A stretch of DNA of 64,000 nucleotides from Pseudovibrio sp. Tun.PSC04-5.I4. Its GTDB lineage: Bacteria; Pseudomonadota; Alphaproteobacteria; Rhizobiales; Stappiaceae. The DNA is taken from positions 2,864,501 through 2,928,500 of the forward strand of contig NZ_FNLB01000006.1 in assembly GCF_900104145.1 (NCBI RefSeq), given 5' to 3'. The notes beneath the pieces were generated by a model. That model ran no database searches, was not told the DNA's origin, and saw nothing but the letters and a program-made list of their open reading frames with translations. The stretch's first letter is position 1, and every line of letters starts with the position of its first letter. Shown here in pieces: positions 16,517 to 25,409 of this stretch. The translations under genes were made by a program, and so were the position numbers.

Positions 16517-18272
16517 GGGGGGTCTCCACTTCAATCTGTGTTTCAATAAGGTGTTTCATGCCGTGATAGGCGATCAGGTAATTGCGCGCCTCAAGGACGT
16601 GGTTCTGGCGGTGTGCTTCGCTCCAACCTCGTTCCGCAGCAAATATCTGGGAGATTTCATTGAGTGCGTGCGTTTGAAGAGCGCCGGAGATAGCGAGGGT
16701 TGTGCGTCTCAGAACTAAATCCAGCAGGCCTGTGATGTGTTCGGAGCTGAGGAGGTAGGCTATCTCGGCATGAGAGTAGCTTTCTGCTCCGGCAAGCGAC
16801 TTCTCTTGTTGGTTGGAGCAGGCGAACGCCATATCTCTCGCTTTGGTGCCGTACCGCTCAAACAGGGTATTCAGTCGGTCTTCTAGCACACCGGTTTCTG
16901 CCATTACAGATTGGAGCCAGCGTTGTTTCTGCGTCTCAGTGTGAGGGTAGTCTGCGCCGCCACCGATGCGCAGGTCCAGAGTGGAGTGTTTGCGCTTCAA
17001 ACCTAGATCCTCAAGCACGGCATCTGCTATTTGCTCGCCAAAAGCGCGGAAGGTGGTCCATTTTCCGCCAACCATGCACCGTACTGGCGCGGTACCTCCC
17101 GCAACAGGCCCAAGATCAACGCAGGAGTGATCTCGTGAGATCTGCCCGTTTATCGCGGAATTGCTGTGTGGGAGTGGGCGAACGCCTGCAAAGGTGAACA
17201 GCACCTGTTCTGGCTTGATGTTTATGTTTGGGAAGATACCGGCAAGAGAAGTGAGGATGTACTCCTGCTCCTCTGGTGTGCAAATCATGCCTGTTGGGTT
17301 TTCAATGCGGATGTCGGTTGACCCAACGAGCACCAGTCCTTGGTAGGTGAAGAGGATACAAACACGGCCTTCGTCATTTTCGAAGTAGACCATATGGTCG
17401 CCAACGGCTTGCCGCAGCTCCTCATTGTCGATCATCAGATGAGAGCCTTTGGTGCCCCCGATTAGCCGCTGTTTTGCATCACTTGCCTGATTGCCTAGCG
17501 CATCGTTGGTAAAATCAATCCATGCCCCCGTGGCGTTGATGATTGTTTTAGGCGTTATGGTGACTTGTTGATCGCTCAGCTCATCGCTCAGAGTAATCTC
17601 GCCATTGCCCTGTCCCGTCGCTCTCACATAATTGAGCGCGGTTGTCGCCGGGTTTTCAGCAAGCGTTTGATTAATAATTTCAAAGCCTAAACGCTCTGGT
17701 TGGCTGATGGATGCATCAAAATACGTTGCGCTGCAAAGAGTCTCTGGCCGGTATTGGGGGAACTTCTGCTTGGTGGCTTTTTTTCCGAAGAACTCATGGT
17801 TTGGCATCACCTTGTTCTTACGGGTGAACAGGTCATAAAACGTCAGCCCTGCCTTGATCATCAAAGCCCCACGCCGCGGTTGGGCCTGACTCAAGCCAAC
17901 AAAACGCAGGGTGCTGCCGATGATCCCATCAAAGTAGCTGGAAATCGGGATTGAGGTTGGCAATGGCTTTACATAATGCGGGGCATTGGCGAGGAGTGCA
18001 TTCCTTTCCAAAAGAGATTCCTGCACCAGGCGAAACTCGCCATTTTCCAGATACCTAAGGCCACCATGTACCATACGCGACAAAGCTGCACTCGCTCCGC
18101 TGCAATAATCTGCGGCATCAACAAGCACTACATTTGCCCCAGCCAGACCAAGCTCACGAAACGCACTTATGCCGTTGATGCCTGCACCAATCACAAGCAC
18201 ATCTGGTATCGCGTTTTGTTTTAAACGCTCCCAAGTTTTGTCTCGCTCCATATGCCGCGAATTTTGGGCCAT
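16506..18272 (-). CDS. GlpD-like FAD-dependent sugar-phosphate dehydrogenase
   Basis: A 588-residue protein of the glycerol-3-phosphate dehydrogenase family. It has the FAD loop VIGAGINGISAFRELGLAGANVV split over residues about 28-50, the GlpD motif SRMVHGGLRYLE and a C-terminal alpha domain. EryB, which oxidises erythritol phosphate, belongs to the same family. Here it sits between a kinase and an aldolase, so oxidation of a polyol phosphate to a ketose phosphate is the likely step, with electrons passing to quinone at the inner membrane. ATG 18272 is chosen; TTG 18278 and ATG 18251 are possible. Confidence 0.85.
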   Translation of the reverse strand: MAQNSRHMERDKTWERLKQNAIPDVLVIGAGINGISAFRELGLAGANVVLVDAADYCSGASAALSRMVHGGLRYLENGEFRLVQESLLERNALLANAPHYVKPLPTSIPISSYFDGIIGSTLRFVGLSQAQPRRGALMIKAGLTFYDLFTRKNKVMPNHEFFGKKATKQKFPQYRPETLCSATYFDASISQPERLGFEIINQTLAENPATTALNYVRATGQGNGEITLSDELSDQQVTITPKTIINATGAWIDFTNDALGNQASDAKQRLIGGTKGSHLMIDNEELRQAVGDHMVYFENDEGRVCILFTYQGLVLVGSTDIRIENPTGMICTPEEQEYILTSLAGIFPNINIKPEQVLFTFAGVRPLPHSNSAINGQISRDHSCVDLGPVAGGTAPVRCMVGGKWTTFRAFGEQIADAVLEDLGLKRKHSTLDLRIGGGADYPHTETQKQRWLQSVMAETGVLEDRLNTLFERYGTKARDMAFACSNQQEKSLAGAESYSHAEIAYLLSSEHITGLLDLVLRRTTLAISGALQTHALNEISQIFAAERGWSEAHRQNHVLEARNYLIAYHGMKHLIETQIEVETPHVS

Positions 18273-18368
18273 AGCCAAAGCACTCCCGTTGCCAGACCAT
18301 CTTGTCGATGGCCCAGCCTGACCTCTCTGCCTTGAGGTCTCTGTTATTTTTTGATTACTGAACTGGTC

Positions 18369-19382
18369 TCAAGCGTCATCAAAACCGGTTAGGTGGCTCG
18401 TGATCGCTTGAAAGATCAGGGAAACTTCATCGCCAGCCAGTTGAATCGTGCCCGCATGTGCGTTTTCAGTTGCCTGTTTCACATTACGAGCGCCACACAA
18501 CGCATAGGTGATACCCGGCTGCGCAAGGGTCCATGCAATGACCGTTTGAGCGATTGATATGCCGTGGTCGTTTGCAATCCCTCCTATGGATTTAACAAAG
18601 CCCTGAATTTTAACGCGGTTCTCGACACTAAAGCGTGGGTTGTCCTTGCGCTGGTCGTCCCCTTCAAACATCCGCTCCGGCCCGATTTTGCCTGCTAGGA
18701 GGCCCAGTGCCAAAGATGAATAGCTGAGTGTTGCAACATCATGTTGTTTGCAAAGTGGAAGCAGCGTTTTCTCAATACCCCGGTCCAACATGGAGTAGCA
18801 CTCCTGGATGGCATCCAGTTGCCCTGCGGCGATGTACTGCTCCAAATCAGCAGGTGAAGCGTTGGAGATGCCGATTGCACGGATTTTGCCTTGCTGCTTG
18901 AGAGTTAGCAAAGCCTCCATTGTTTCAGCGATTGGTGTTGTGCTGTCCTGCCAATGGGTGATGTAAAGATCGATGTAATCGGTGCCCAAGCGCTTCAGAC
19001 TTTGCTCCGCCTCATGAATGATCGCATTTTTTCCCAGATAACGATGAACTGCATGGCCTTCCGCATCAAAGAAATGGTTACCCTTCTTCTCGTGCCAGAC
19101 AAGGCCACATTTGGTTGCCAGTACCACCTCATCACGGCGACCTTTGATGGCCTTCCCAACGAGCTCTTCAGCATGACCAAAGCCATAAGCCGGTGCAGTA
19201 TCGATAAGGCTTACGCCCGCATCTAATGAGGCTTTGATCGCGTCAACGGAGGCTTGATCATCCCCCCCGCCCCACATCCAGCCGCCCATGGCCCATGTTC
19301 CAAGGCCAATCGCAGAGGCATCAATGCCGGACTTGCCCATTGGGCGCAGTGCCATTTTGTTTTTGGTGGCAATATTGGTCAT
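18369..19382 (-). CDS. Aldo/keto reductase
   Basis: A 337-residue NADPH-dependent reductase. The catalytic tetrad is visible: Asp and Tyr in DTAPAYGFGHAEE, Lys in VVLATKCG, and His in LYITHWQD. The NADP-binding end has CGARNVKQATENA. It resembles the YhdN/GSP69 group. It may reduce the aldehyde released by the aldolase or interconvert sugar and polyol. Its ATG overlaps the regulator stop (ATGA). Confidence 0.87.
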   Translation of the reverse strand: MTNIATKNKMALRPMGKSGIDASAIGLGTWAMGGWMWGGGDDQASVDAIKASLDAGVSLIDTAPAYGFGHAEELVGKAIKGRRDEVVLATKCGLVWHEKKGNHFFDAEGHAVHRYLGKNAIIHEAEQSLKRLGTDYIDLYITHWQDSTTPIAETMEALLTLKQQGKIRAIGISNASPADLEQYIAAGQLDAIQECYSMLDRGIEKTLLPLCKQHDVATLSYSSLALGLLAGKIGPERMFEGDDQRKDNPRFSVENRVKIQGFVKSIGGIANDHGISIAQTVIAWTLAQPGITYALCGARNVKQATENAHAGTIQLAGDEVSLIFQAITSHLTGFDDA

Positions 19383-20359
19383 TTCTCGGCCTCATTCATT
19401 GTCGTCAAAACTGTGCGGCAGGTGTCTTCATCTGTCACAAGGGCGTTGATATAATTGCCTTTCAGGATGGTTCGGATTGGGAGCACCTTTTGCTTGCCCG
19501 CTGCGATACCAATGGTGAAAGGTATGTTTCTTAGCTCGTCCAATGTCAGGCTCACCAGCTGGTCATTCAACGTGTAACCACATGCCTGACCTTCCCTAGA
19601 AATGAGGTGAGCCAGGAGTTCGCCGGCTGCTCCGCTTTGCAGTATGGCTTTGCGATCTGACGGGTTGGACGGATGAAGACTGTAATAGCTTGAATCTTTG
19701 GTGAGAATTGAGCCAATGCCCACCACTGCGATGGTTGCTCTACGCGCCATTTCCAAAACGAATTCGTTTTGACGCATTTCCTTAAGCATATCGCGTTGCT
19801 CAGTACTTTCAGCAAAGATTGGTGCGTGAAGTTGATAGCTGCGGCCGCCAAGAGCTTCCGCCATTTGCGCAGTTAGGTGGTTCACATCAATAAAGTGATT
19901 GCCTTGCAAACACCCCGTCGCAGGTACCACAACCACGTTGTAGCTTTTTTCTGGTTTAAGAGCGGCGATGAAAGCCGAAATGCTTTTGCCGCCAGATACT
20001 GTGATGATGTCGCCGTCCTTCAACTTGGAAAGGAATAGCTTTGCAGCAGCAGCTGCAACAGAGGCGAGGTTCACCTCTTCCTGCTCCGAAATGGTTGCTG
20101 CAACGACAGCATTATCCAACCTGCCAAGACCTGCTATTTCGTGTTCCAGATCAAACAAGGAACGGAAGGGAGAGCGGATCTGAATATCCACCATGCCCAT
20201 GGTTCGTCCCTGCTTGATCATGCGGTTGACCTTGGGGTGCGAGACCCCAAGCAACTTGGCAATATCCGCCTGGCTCTTGCCCTCAATGAAGTGCATGACG
20301 AGGACTTTGTAGATTTGCCGTGTGGCGTCTAGTTCGCTCTGATCAATTTTCGTCAGCAT
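19379..20359 (-). CDS. SorC/DeoR-type sugar-binding transcriptional regulator
   Basis: A 326-residue regulator. The N-terminal helix-turn-helix is GKSQADIAKLLGVSHPKVNR (about 26-45), followed by the SorC sugar-phosphate sensor domain (VVGIGSIL, TLDELRNIPFTIGIAAGKQK). EryD, regulator of erythritol genes, belongs to this family. The frame continues upstream inside the permease gene, but ATG 20359 lies just after the permease stop and starts the real protein. Probable autoregulator of the whole operon through the palindrome at 24200-24217. Confidence 0.87.
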   Translation of the reverse strand: MLTKIDQSELDATRQIYKVLVMHFIEGKSQADIAKLLGVSHPKVNRMIKQGRTMGMVDIQIRSPFRSLFDLEHEIAGLGRLDNAVVAATISEQEEVNLASVAAAAAKLFLSKLKDGDIITVSGGKSISAFIAALKPEKSYNVVVVPATGCLQGNHFIDVNHLTAQMAEALGGRSYQLHAPIFAESTEQRDMLKEMRQNEFVLEMARRATIAVVGIGSILTKDSSYYSLHPSNPSDRKAILQSGAAGELLAHLISREGQACGYTLNDQLVSLTLDELRNIPFTIGIAAGKQKVLPIRTILKGNYINALVTDEDTCRTVLTTMNEAEK

Positions 20360-20367
20360 GGCAATCC

Positions 20368-21369
20368 TCACGCGCGCTTCTTGTGAAGGACATGATCCAA
20401 CGCAACTGCAACCAGTAGAATGCAACCACGGATCAGGTCCTGCCAATAGACAGATACGTCTAGCAAGATGAGAGAGCTTGAAACCACCGAGAGCAAAACC
20501 ACCCCCAGAATTGCGCCAAAAATAGTGCCTGAGCCACCATTGAGACTTGCGCCGCCGATCACCGCTGCCGCAATGATGTTCAGCTCCATACCAACACCGA
20601 AGTTTGGTGTCGCAGCGCCAAAACGCGCCATGTAGATAACGCCAGCAACACCTGCAAGTGTTGAGCAAAGAACGGTCACCCAGAATTTGACCTTGTCTGT
20701 ACGAATACCGGAGTATGCAGCCGCTTTTTCATTTGAGCCGGTGTAGAACACCTTGCGGAAAAGGGTTGCCTTGCGTAGCAGGATGTCAAAGGCCAACACG
20801 ATCGCAAAGAAGATCATGATCACCACCGGAATACCAGAGATAGTGCCCTGCCCGAGGAATTTGAACTCAGCTGGAAGCGAGTAGAGCGACAATGGAGTGC
20901 CTTGTGTGATGACAAGACATATTCCGCGTACGATCACCATGAAAGCAAGTGAGGCTATGAAGTGGTGAAGACCGATTTTGGTGACGCACAACCCCATTAA
21001 CATGCCGATACCAGCGCAAAGAGCGACCGCGATGCCGCTGGCCACCCACGGGTCCAACCCCATGAGAAACAACTTACCGCCAATCACCATTGCAAAGCAG
21101 ACGACAGAGCCAACGGAAAGATCGATACCGCCAACAATGAGCAATATGGTCATGCCGACAACAACGATACCCTCGACGGAAAAAGAGAGCAGCATTGCTT
21201 TCAGGTTGCCCCATGTGAGGAAATAAGGTGAGGCAAAGCTCATCAATATGCAAAGCGTGATGATGATGGCGAGCAGGCCTGCTTCTCGCATGTTTGTGAA
21301 GTGACCGAGCCGGAGCGCTGGGCTTTTCAATACCTGCTGCTCACCTGCTGTTGTTGTTGTCTCTGTCAT
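20368..21369 (-). CDS. Ribose-type ABC transporter permease
   Basis: A 333-residue inner-membrane protein with about eight to ten hydrophobic helices. It has the RbsC-family block GIDLSVGSVVCFAMVIGGKL and the coupling-helix region NEKAAAYSGIRTDKVKFW. It imports a sugar or polyol with the ATPase at 21404 and the binding protein at 23011. ATG 21369 is chosen over TTG 21384. Confidence 0.9.
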   Translation of the reverse strand: MTETTTTAGEQQVLKSPALRLGHFTNMREAGLLAIIITLCILMSFASPYFLTWGNLKAMLLSFSVEGIVVVGMTILLIVGGIDLSVGSVVCFAMVIGGKLFLMGLDPWVASGIAVALCAGIGMLMGLCVTKIGLHHFIASLAFMVIVRGICLVITQGTPLSLYSLPAEFKFLGQGTISGIPVVIMIFFAIVLAFDILLRKATLFRKVFYTGSNEKAAAYSGIRTDKVKFWVTVLCSTLAGVAGVIYMARFGAATPNFGVGMELNIIAAAVIGGASLNGGSGTIFGAILGVVLLSVVSSSLILLDVSVYWQDLIRGCILLVAVALDHVLHKKRA

Positions 21370-21403
21370 ACTTAAATCTTTCAATTATCTGGCAAAACGG
21401 GAA

Positions 21404-22924
21404 TCAAGCGGCAACTCTTTTGGTTTGCAGGCCGGAGGCCAGCTCCATGATGCGCTCTTCCGTCATTTCATCCGGACCAACTTCACCGCTCAGCTCTCCC
21501 TCGCAAATAACGAGGATGCGGTCACACAGGCCGATCAGTTCCGGCAGTTCTGATGAGACCACCACAAGACCGATGCCTTCCTTGGCGAGATTGCGCAGCA
21601 AGGCATGGATTTCCACCTTGGCACCAACATCGATGCCGCGTGTGGGTTCGTCCATGAGAATGATTTTTGGGCTCACTGAAAGCATCTTAGCAATGGCAAC
21701 TTTTTGCTGGTTGCCGCCACTGAGGGAGGAAACCGGAAGGTCCAATCCTCCATGCTTGAGGTTGAGGCGTTCGCCGAGGGTCTTTGCCTGCTCCAGCTCT
21801 GCCTTCCGGTCTAAAATACCGACGGAAGTGGAGACCTGATCAACATTCAATGCCGAGACATTCTGAGCGATGGAGAGATCCAAGAACACGCCCTCGCCTT
21901 TGCGATCCTCAGAGAGATAGACGATGCCTTTTTGGATGCTTTCCTGATAGGAATTGATATGGAAACTTTCACCATTCAGCTCAACTGAACCTGAGTTATG
22001 GTGAAACAACCCGCAGATACCCTGCAGAATTTCACTGCGGCCCGAACCGATCAGACCGCCAACACCGAGGATCTCTCCGGGACGCAGATCAAAACTAATA
22101 TTGCGGAAGCGATCTGGGTCAGTGAGATCCATCACCCGAAGAAGTGGCGTGGCAGTGCTATCAATTTTTTCGGCTTTTGGTGGGTACAAATCACCCAAAT
22201 CACGGCCAACCAACTTGCTAATCAAGTCGTCTGGCGTGATGTCAGCGACATTGTCAGTACAAATGAACTGGCCATCACGCAAAACAGTAACGCGGTCGCA
22301 TTGCTCAAAGATTTCCGCCATGCGGTGGCTGATATAGATGATGCTGATGCCATTTTCTTTCAGCTTTTGCATAATTTTGAAGAGGGCAACGGATTCCGTT
22401 TCTGTCAATGCAGCTGTTGGCTCATCCAGAATGAGGATGTCGCAATCCAGCGTCAAAGCCTTCGCAATTTCAACAATCTGCTGATTGGAGATTGAGATGT
22501 GTTCGACGTTTACATTGGGATCAACCGGTGAGAGCCGAGCCAGAATGTCAGCAGCCTTTTTCTTGAGGTCTGCGTAATTCATGAAGAGAGAGCGACGTGC
22601 ATTTGTTGCAGCCATAAAGATATTCTCAGCAACTGACACATCCGGGCACAGCGCGATTTCCTGATGCACCAGACCGATGCCACGTTTTTGCGCATCAGCT
22701 GGACCATCAATGGTAACCGGCTCGCCACGCAGGACAATCTCGCCTTCGCTTGGCTGCAAAATCCCATCGATGATGTTCATCATAGTGGATTTACCAGCCC
22801 CGTTTTCACCTGCCAGCGCATGAATTTCGCCCTTACGCAGTTGAAACGAAACGCCTTGCAACGCTTTGACCGCTCCAAATGATTTACTGATGTTGCGCAG
22901 TTCCAAAATTGGCTGCTCGCTCAT
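21404..22924 (-). CDS. Ribose-type ABC transporter ATP-binding protein
   Basis: A 506-residue protein with two fused nucleotide-binding domains, as in RbsA. The first has Walker A GENGAGKST and Walker B ILILDEPTAAL. The second has a degenerate Walker A (GLIGSGRSE), LSGGNQQKVAIAKML and IILMDEPTRGIDVG; this asymmetry is normal for the family. The open frame extends upstream to 23059, but ATG 22924 with GGGAGGG just before it is the start. It follows the binding protein after two hairpins. Confidence 0.92.
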   Translation of the reverse strand: MSEQPILELRNISKSFGAVKALQGVSFQLRKGEIHALAGENGAGKSTMMNIIDGILQPSEGEIVLRGEPVTIDGPADAQKRGIGLVHQEIALCPDVSVAENIFMAATNARRSLFMNYADLKKKAADILARLSPVDPNVNVEHISISNQQIVEIAKALTLDCDILILDEPTAALTETESVALFKIMQKLKENGISIIYISHRMAEIFEQCDRVTVLRDGQFICTDNVADITPDDLISKLVGRDLGDLYPPKAEKIDSTATPLLRVMDLTDPDRFRNISFDLRPGEILGVGGLIGSGRSEILQGICGLFHHNSGSVELNGESFHINSYQESIQKGIVYLSEDRKGEGVFLDLSIAQNVSALNVDQVSTSVGILDRKAELEQAKTLGERLNLKHGGLDLPVSSLSGGNQQKVAIAKMLSVSPKIILMDEPTRGIDVGAKVEIHALLRNLAKEGIGLVVVSSELPELIGLCDRILVICEGELSGEVGPDEMTEERIMELASGLQTKRVAA

Positions 22925-22938
22925 ATTCCCTCCCCGAT

Positions 22939-23001
22939 CCAGTTCCCAAATGAACTGGTGTGAAGCCTCACACTCCGGTATCGCAACGAGCGTGAGGCTT
23001 C
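22939..23001 (-). other. Two hairpins between binding protein and ATPase genes
   Basis: On the transcript a 10-bp perfect stem (22962-22971 with 22992-23001) is followed by a 7-bp stem (22939-22945 with 22952-22958). Neither has a T tract. They lie right after the binding-protein stop and are likely to stabilise its message or reduce expression of the downstream genes. Confidence 0.6.
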
Positions 23002-23010
23002 TCTTCAGGC

Positions 23011-24033
23011 TTACTCGTTGATGCCTTTGGTGCCGCGACGCTTCAGGTACTTGTCCCAATAGAATTCATCGGCATTAGCGGCTGTTACGATAGAAAAGCC
23101 GTTGTCGAGGTAAGGCACACCCATTGGGTTGAAGCCGGAGCTCTTGTGATCGTTCATTGGATCAATAAGGTCACTATGGTTCGCCAACCACAACATCATG
23201 AAGCCCATGTAACCCTGAACGCCCTGGTTTGGGTTCACTGCGCCAAACACTTCACCAGCCTTAATCAGATCAAGCATCTTTGCGTTCACGTCCGCATGCA
23301 TAACTTTGATCTTGCCGCCCAGTTCCTTCGCAGCCTGAGCTGCACCAAGAGCTGAATTTGCCTCTGGCATAAAGATCGCGCCCAGATCCGGGTGCGCCTG
23401 AGCCATGGCCAGAACTGCGTTGTAGGCTTTGGTTGGATCCTGATTGGAGGCTGCGCGGGTTGCCAGCTCCATGTCAGGCCATTTTTCTTTCATACGGGCA
23501 ACAAAGCTCTTTACGCGTACATCATGGTTGTCCTGACCCGGATTTTCCAAAACAGCGTATTTGCCGTTACCGCCCATTGCTTCAGCAACAGCATCAGCTG
23601 CATATTTGCCTTCGCTCACGTTGTTGGACGTGATGTAGGAAACTCGCTTGGAGTTTGGTGAATCCGCAGCAAACGTTACAACTGGAATTCCCATTTCCGC
23701 AGCGCGGTTGATTGGCTCAATGAACGGATCCGAATTCATAGGGTGCAGCAGAACGCCAGCAGGCTTTTTGATCAAAACCTGCTCAAAGCTGGCAAGCTGC
23801 TTGTTCACGTCATATTCCGGCGTACCGGTGTAGGCTGTTTTACAGCCCATCTGCTGGGCGGCCTGCTTGAACATTTCGTAGACCGGGAACCAGTACTCAA
23901 CACCGGAAACCATTACGTTCATCACGTAGGTTTCACCTTCTTCACACTGGAATGGATTGTCTTGTCCGGCGGTTGCTGGTGCAGCAGCGCCCAGAACAGC
24001 TGCAAGGCTGATTCCGGCAATAAACTTTTTCAT
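23011..24033 (-). CDS. Periplasmic sugar-binding protein (RbsB type)
   Basis: A 340-residue periplasmic protein. A Sec signal peptide ends at PATAG, and the mature part is a Peripla_BP_4 fold (GVLLHPMNSDPFIEPINRA, IPVVTFAADSP, MPEANSALGAAQAA). It captures the sugar or polyol for the importer; the ligand cannot be read from sequence. First gene of the 11.5-kb leftward operon. ATG 24033 is preceded by GGGAGGGG. Confidence 0.92.
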   Translation of the reverse strand: MKKFIAGISLAAVLGAAAPATAGQDNPFQCEEGETYVMNVMVSGVEYWFPVYEMFKQAAQQMGCKTAYTGTPEYDVNKQLASFEQVLIKKPAGVLLHPMNSDPFIEPINRAAEMGIPVVTFAADSPNSKRVSYITSNNVSEGKYAADAVAEAMGGNGKYAVLENPGQDNHDVRVKSFVARMKEKWPDMELATRAASNQDPTKAYNAVLAMAQAHPDLGAIFMPEANSALGAAQAAKELGGKIKVMHADVNAKMLDLIKAGEVFGAVNPNQGVQGYMGFMMLWLANHSDLIDPMNDHKSSGFNPMGVPYLDNGFSIVTAANADEFYWDKYLKRRGTKGINE

Positions 24034-24485
24034 ATTCCCCTCCCAAAGGAAGACCGCTATTTTAGTAGCCGTCTAAATGATTAGTATTCCGCACCAGACC
24101 AAAATATTCAGGACCAGCTCCTCCAGCGGAATGCGAACCAAATTCAGTTCGTGACAGGAAAATGACGAAGAGTTTCAACGCGGTCAACATATTTCCATCT
24201 ATGAAATATATTTCATATCAAGCTACCAGCAATTACAGCACCAAGAATTCCTCATCTTTACTTGGTTGTTTTTTGACTAAAACGACAATCAAATCTAGCC
24301 TGACCTGACTGACTACTTATTGAAAAGAATGGGGAATTTTATCTGTATTATCACGTAGTGAACGCGAGGAGAGATAGGGCGTTGGACGCAAAATTGAGGG
24401 GAATATTTTATGCAATCTCACCTCTCAATAAATAGGCGTATGCAGCTGGAAAATACACCTCAACCAGCTGCACGGTTGTTTACGT
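24034..24485 (-). promoter_or_regulatory. Promoter region of the sugar operon
   Basis: A 452-base AT-rich gap between the sugar operon and the end of the amidohydrolase gene, with no credible coding. It contains the 18-base palindrome at 24200-24217. On the leftward strand a TTGATA sequence overlaps the outer edge of that palindrome and may be a -35 element. No -10 is certain. Confidence 0.5.
24200..24217. promoter_or_regulatory. 18-bp perfect palindrome, candidate SorC operator
   Basis: TATGAAATATATTTCATA reads identically on both strands. It lies 167 bases upstream of the first gene of the sugar operon. The half site TGAAA/TTTCA is similar in style to operators known for SorC/DeoR-type regulators such as B. 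subtilis DeoR. The operon encodes such a regulator. Confidence 0.6.
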
Positions 24486-25409
24486 CTAAAGAGCGGGCTC
24501 TTTGATTTGCTGTTTTGTGTAGTCGGAAAGGCGATTCACGAAGGCACCGAGATCTTGTTGGAGGTTTGCGAAATTTGGGAATTTCTCCAAATTGACCTCA
24601 CTCATATAAAGGCCACGGCTGACTTCGATCTGGATTGAGTGCCAATTTTGCGCCGGACGACCCGTGTGAATGACCAGTTCAGCACCCTTGTAAGGGTCAT
24701 TGATCTTCACCTCATATCCAAGGCTCACGAGGATATCGCGCGCGGTCTGGATGTATTCAGGATCGCAAGTGGTTCCATCTCGGTCACTCAAGGTGATATC
24801 GGGCCTTTTCTCACCTGCTCCGTTTTCATGCATGATTGTCGATACCGCCTGCATGCTGTGGCAGTCCAGATGATAAGCGATGCCGAATTGCGCGCGGGCT
24901 TGCTCCATGAGACGGGTCAACGCATCATAGTAAGGCGTGTAATAGCCATCAATGCGGTTTTCGACCTCAGCAGCTGTTAGCTCTCTGTCGTAAAGAGGCC
25001 CGCTGGAGGGTGGCGCATCAGTCCAGATCAAGCCTTTGCCTAATTCAGTGCGGAAATCCGGTTTTGCAGCTCGAGTCCAGCCTTTGATCGTGGTGGGGTC
25101 GATGTTATCGACCCGCCGGTTCGGATCGATGTAGATGCGCGGGAACAAGGCTTCCAGATAAGCGCCGCCTGTTTCAGCTGCTTTTTCAAAGAGCTCATGC
25201 ACATAACGATCTTCAGCGCATTTATAGCGCGACGCGGGTACGCAGGGCCGGAAGTCCTCTGGGTAGATCTCTCCAGAATGAGGAGAGTCGATAACCAGAG
25301 GGCTTGTCAGTGTTGTAGGTCGATGGATTTTCAGCACATTTTCAATAGATTGGGGCAATTTATCTCTCTCAATTATTTTTGGTCGGTTTAACCGTCGTTC
25401 AGATGACAT
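24486..25409 (-). CDS. N-formylglutamate amidohydrolase family protein
   Basis: A 307-residue predicted metal-dependent amidase of the N-formylglutamate deformylase (HutG-like) family. Visible family blocks are VIDSPHSGEIYPEDF, DPNRRVDNIDP, AYHLDCHSMQ and IQIEVSRGLYMSE. The classic reaction releases formate from N-formyl-L-glutamate in histidine degradation, but no hut genes are near. It is last in a dipeptide-transporter operon and overlaps the ATPase gene by 22 bases. Start choice is uncertain: ATG 25409 has no good ribosome site, while TTG 25358 follows GAGAGA. Confidence 0.85.
   Translation of the reverse strand: MSSERRLNRPKIIERDKLPQSIENVLKIHRPTTLTSPLVIDSPHSGEIYPEDFRPCVPASRYKCAEDRYVHELFEKAAETGGAYLEALFPRIYIDPNRRVDNIDPTTIKGWTRAAKPDFRTELGKGLIWTDAPPSSGPLYDRELTAAEVENRIDGYYTPYYDALTRLMEQARAQFGIAYHLDCHSMQAVSTIMHENGAGEKRPDITLSDRDGTTCDPEYIQTARDILVSLGYEVKINDPYKGAELVIHTGRPAQNWHSIQIEVSRGLYMSEVNLEKFPNFANLQQDLGAFVNRLSDYTKQQIKEPAL

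Noticed and set aside
24486..25409. Part of a histidine degradation (hut) operon
   Set aside because: No hutH, hutU, hutI or hutF nearby; it is fused by overlap to a dipeptide transporter operon.
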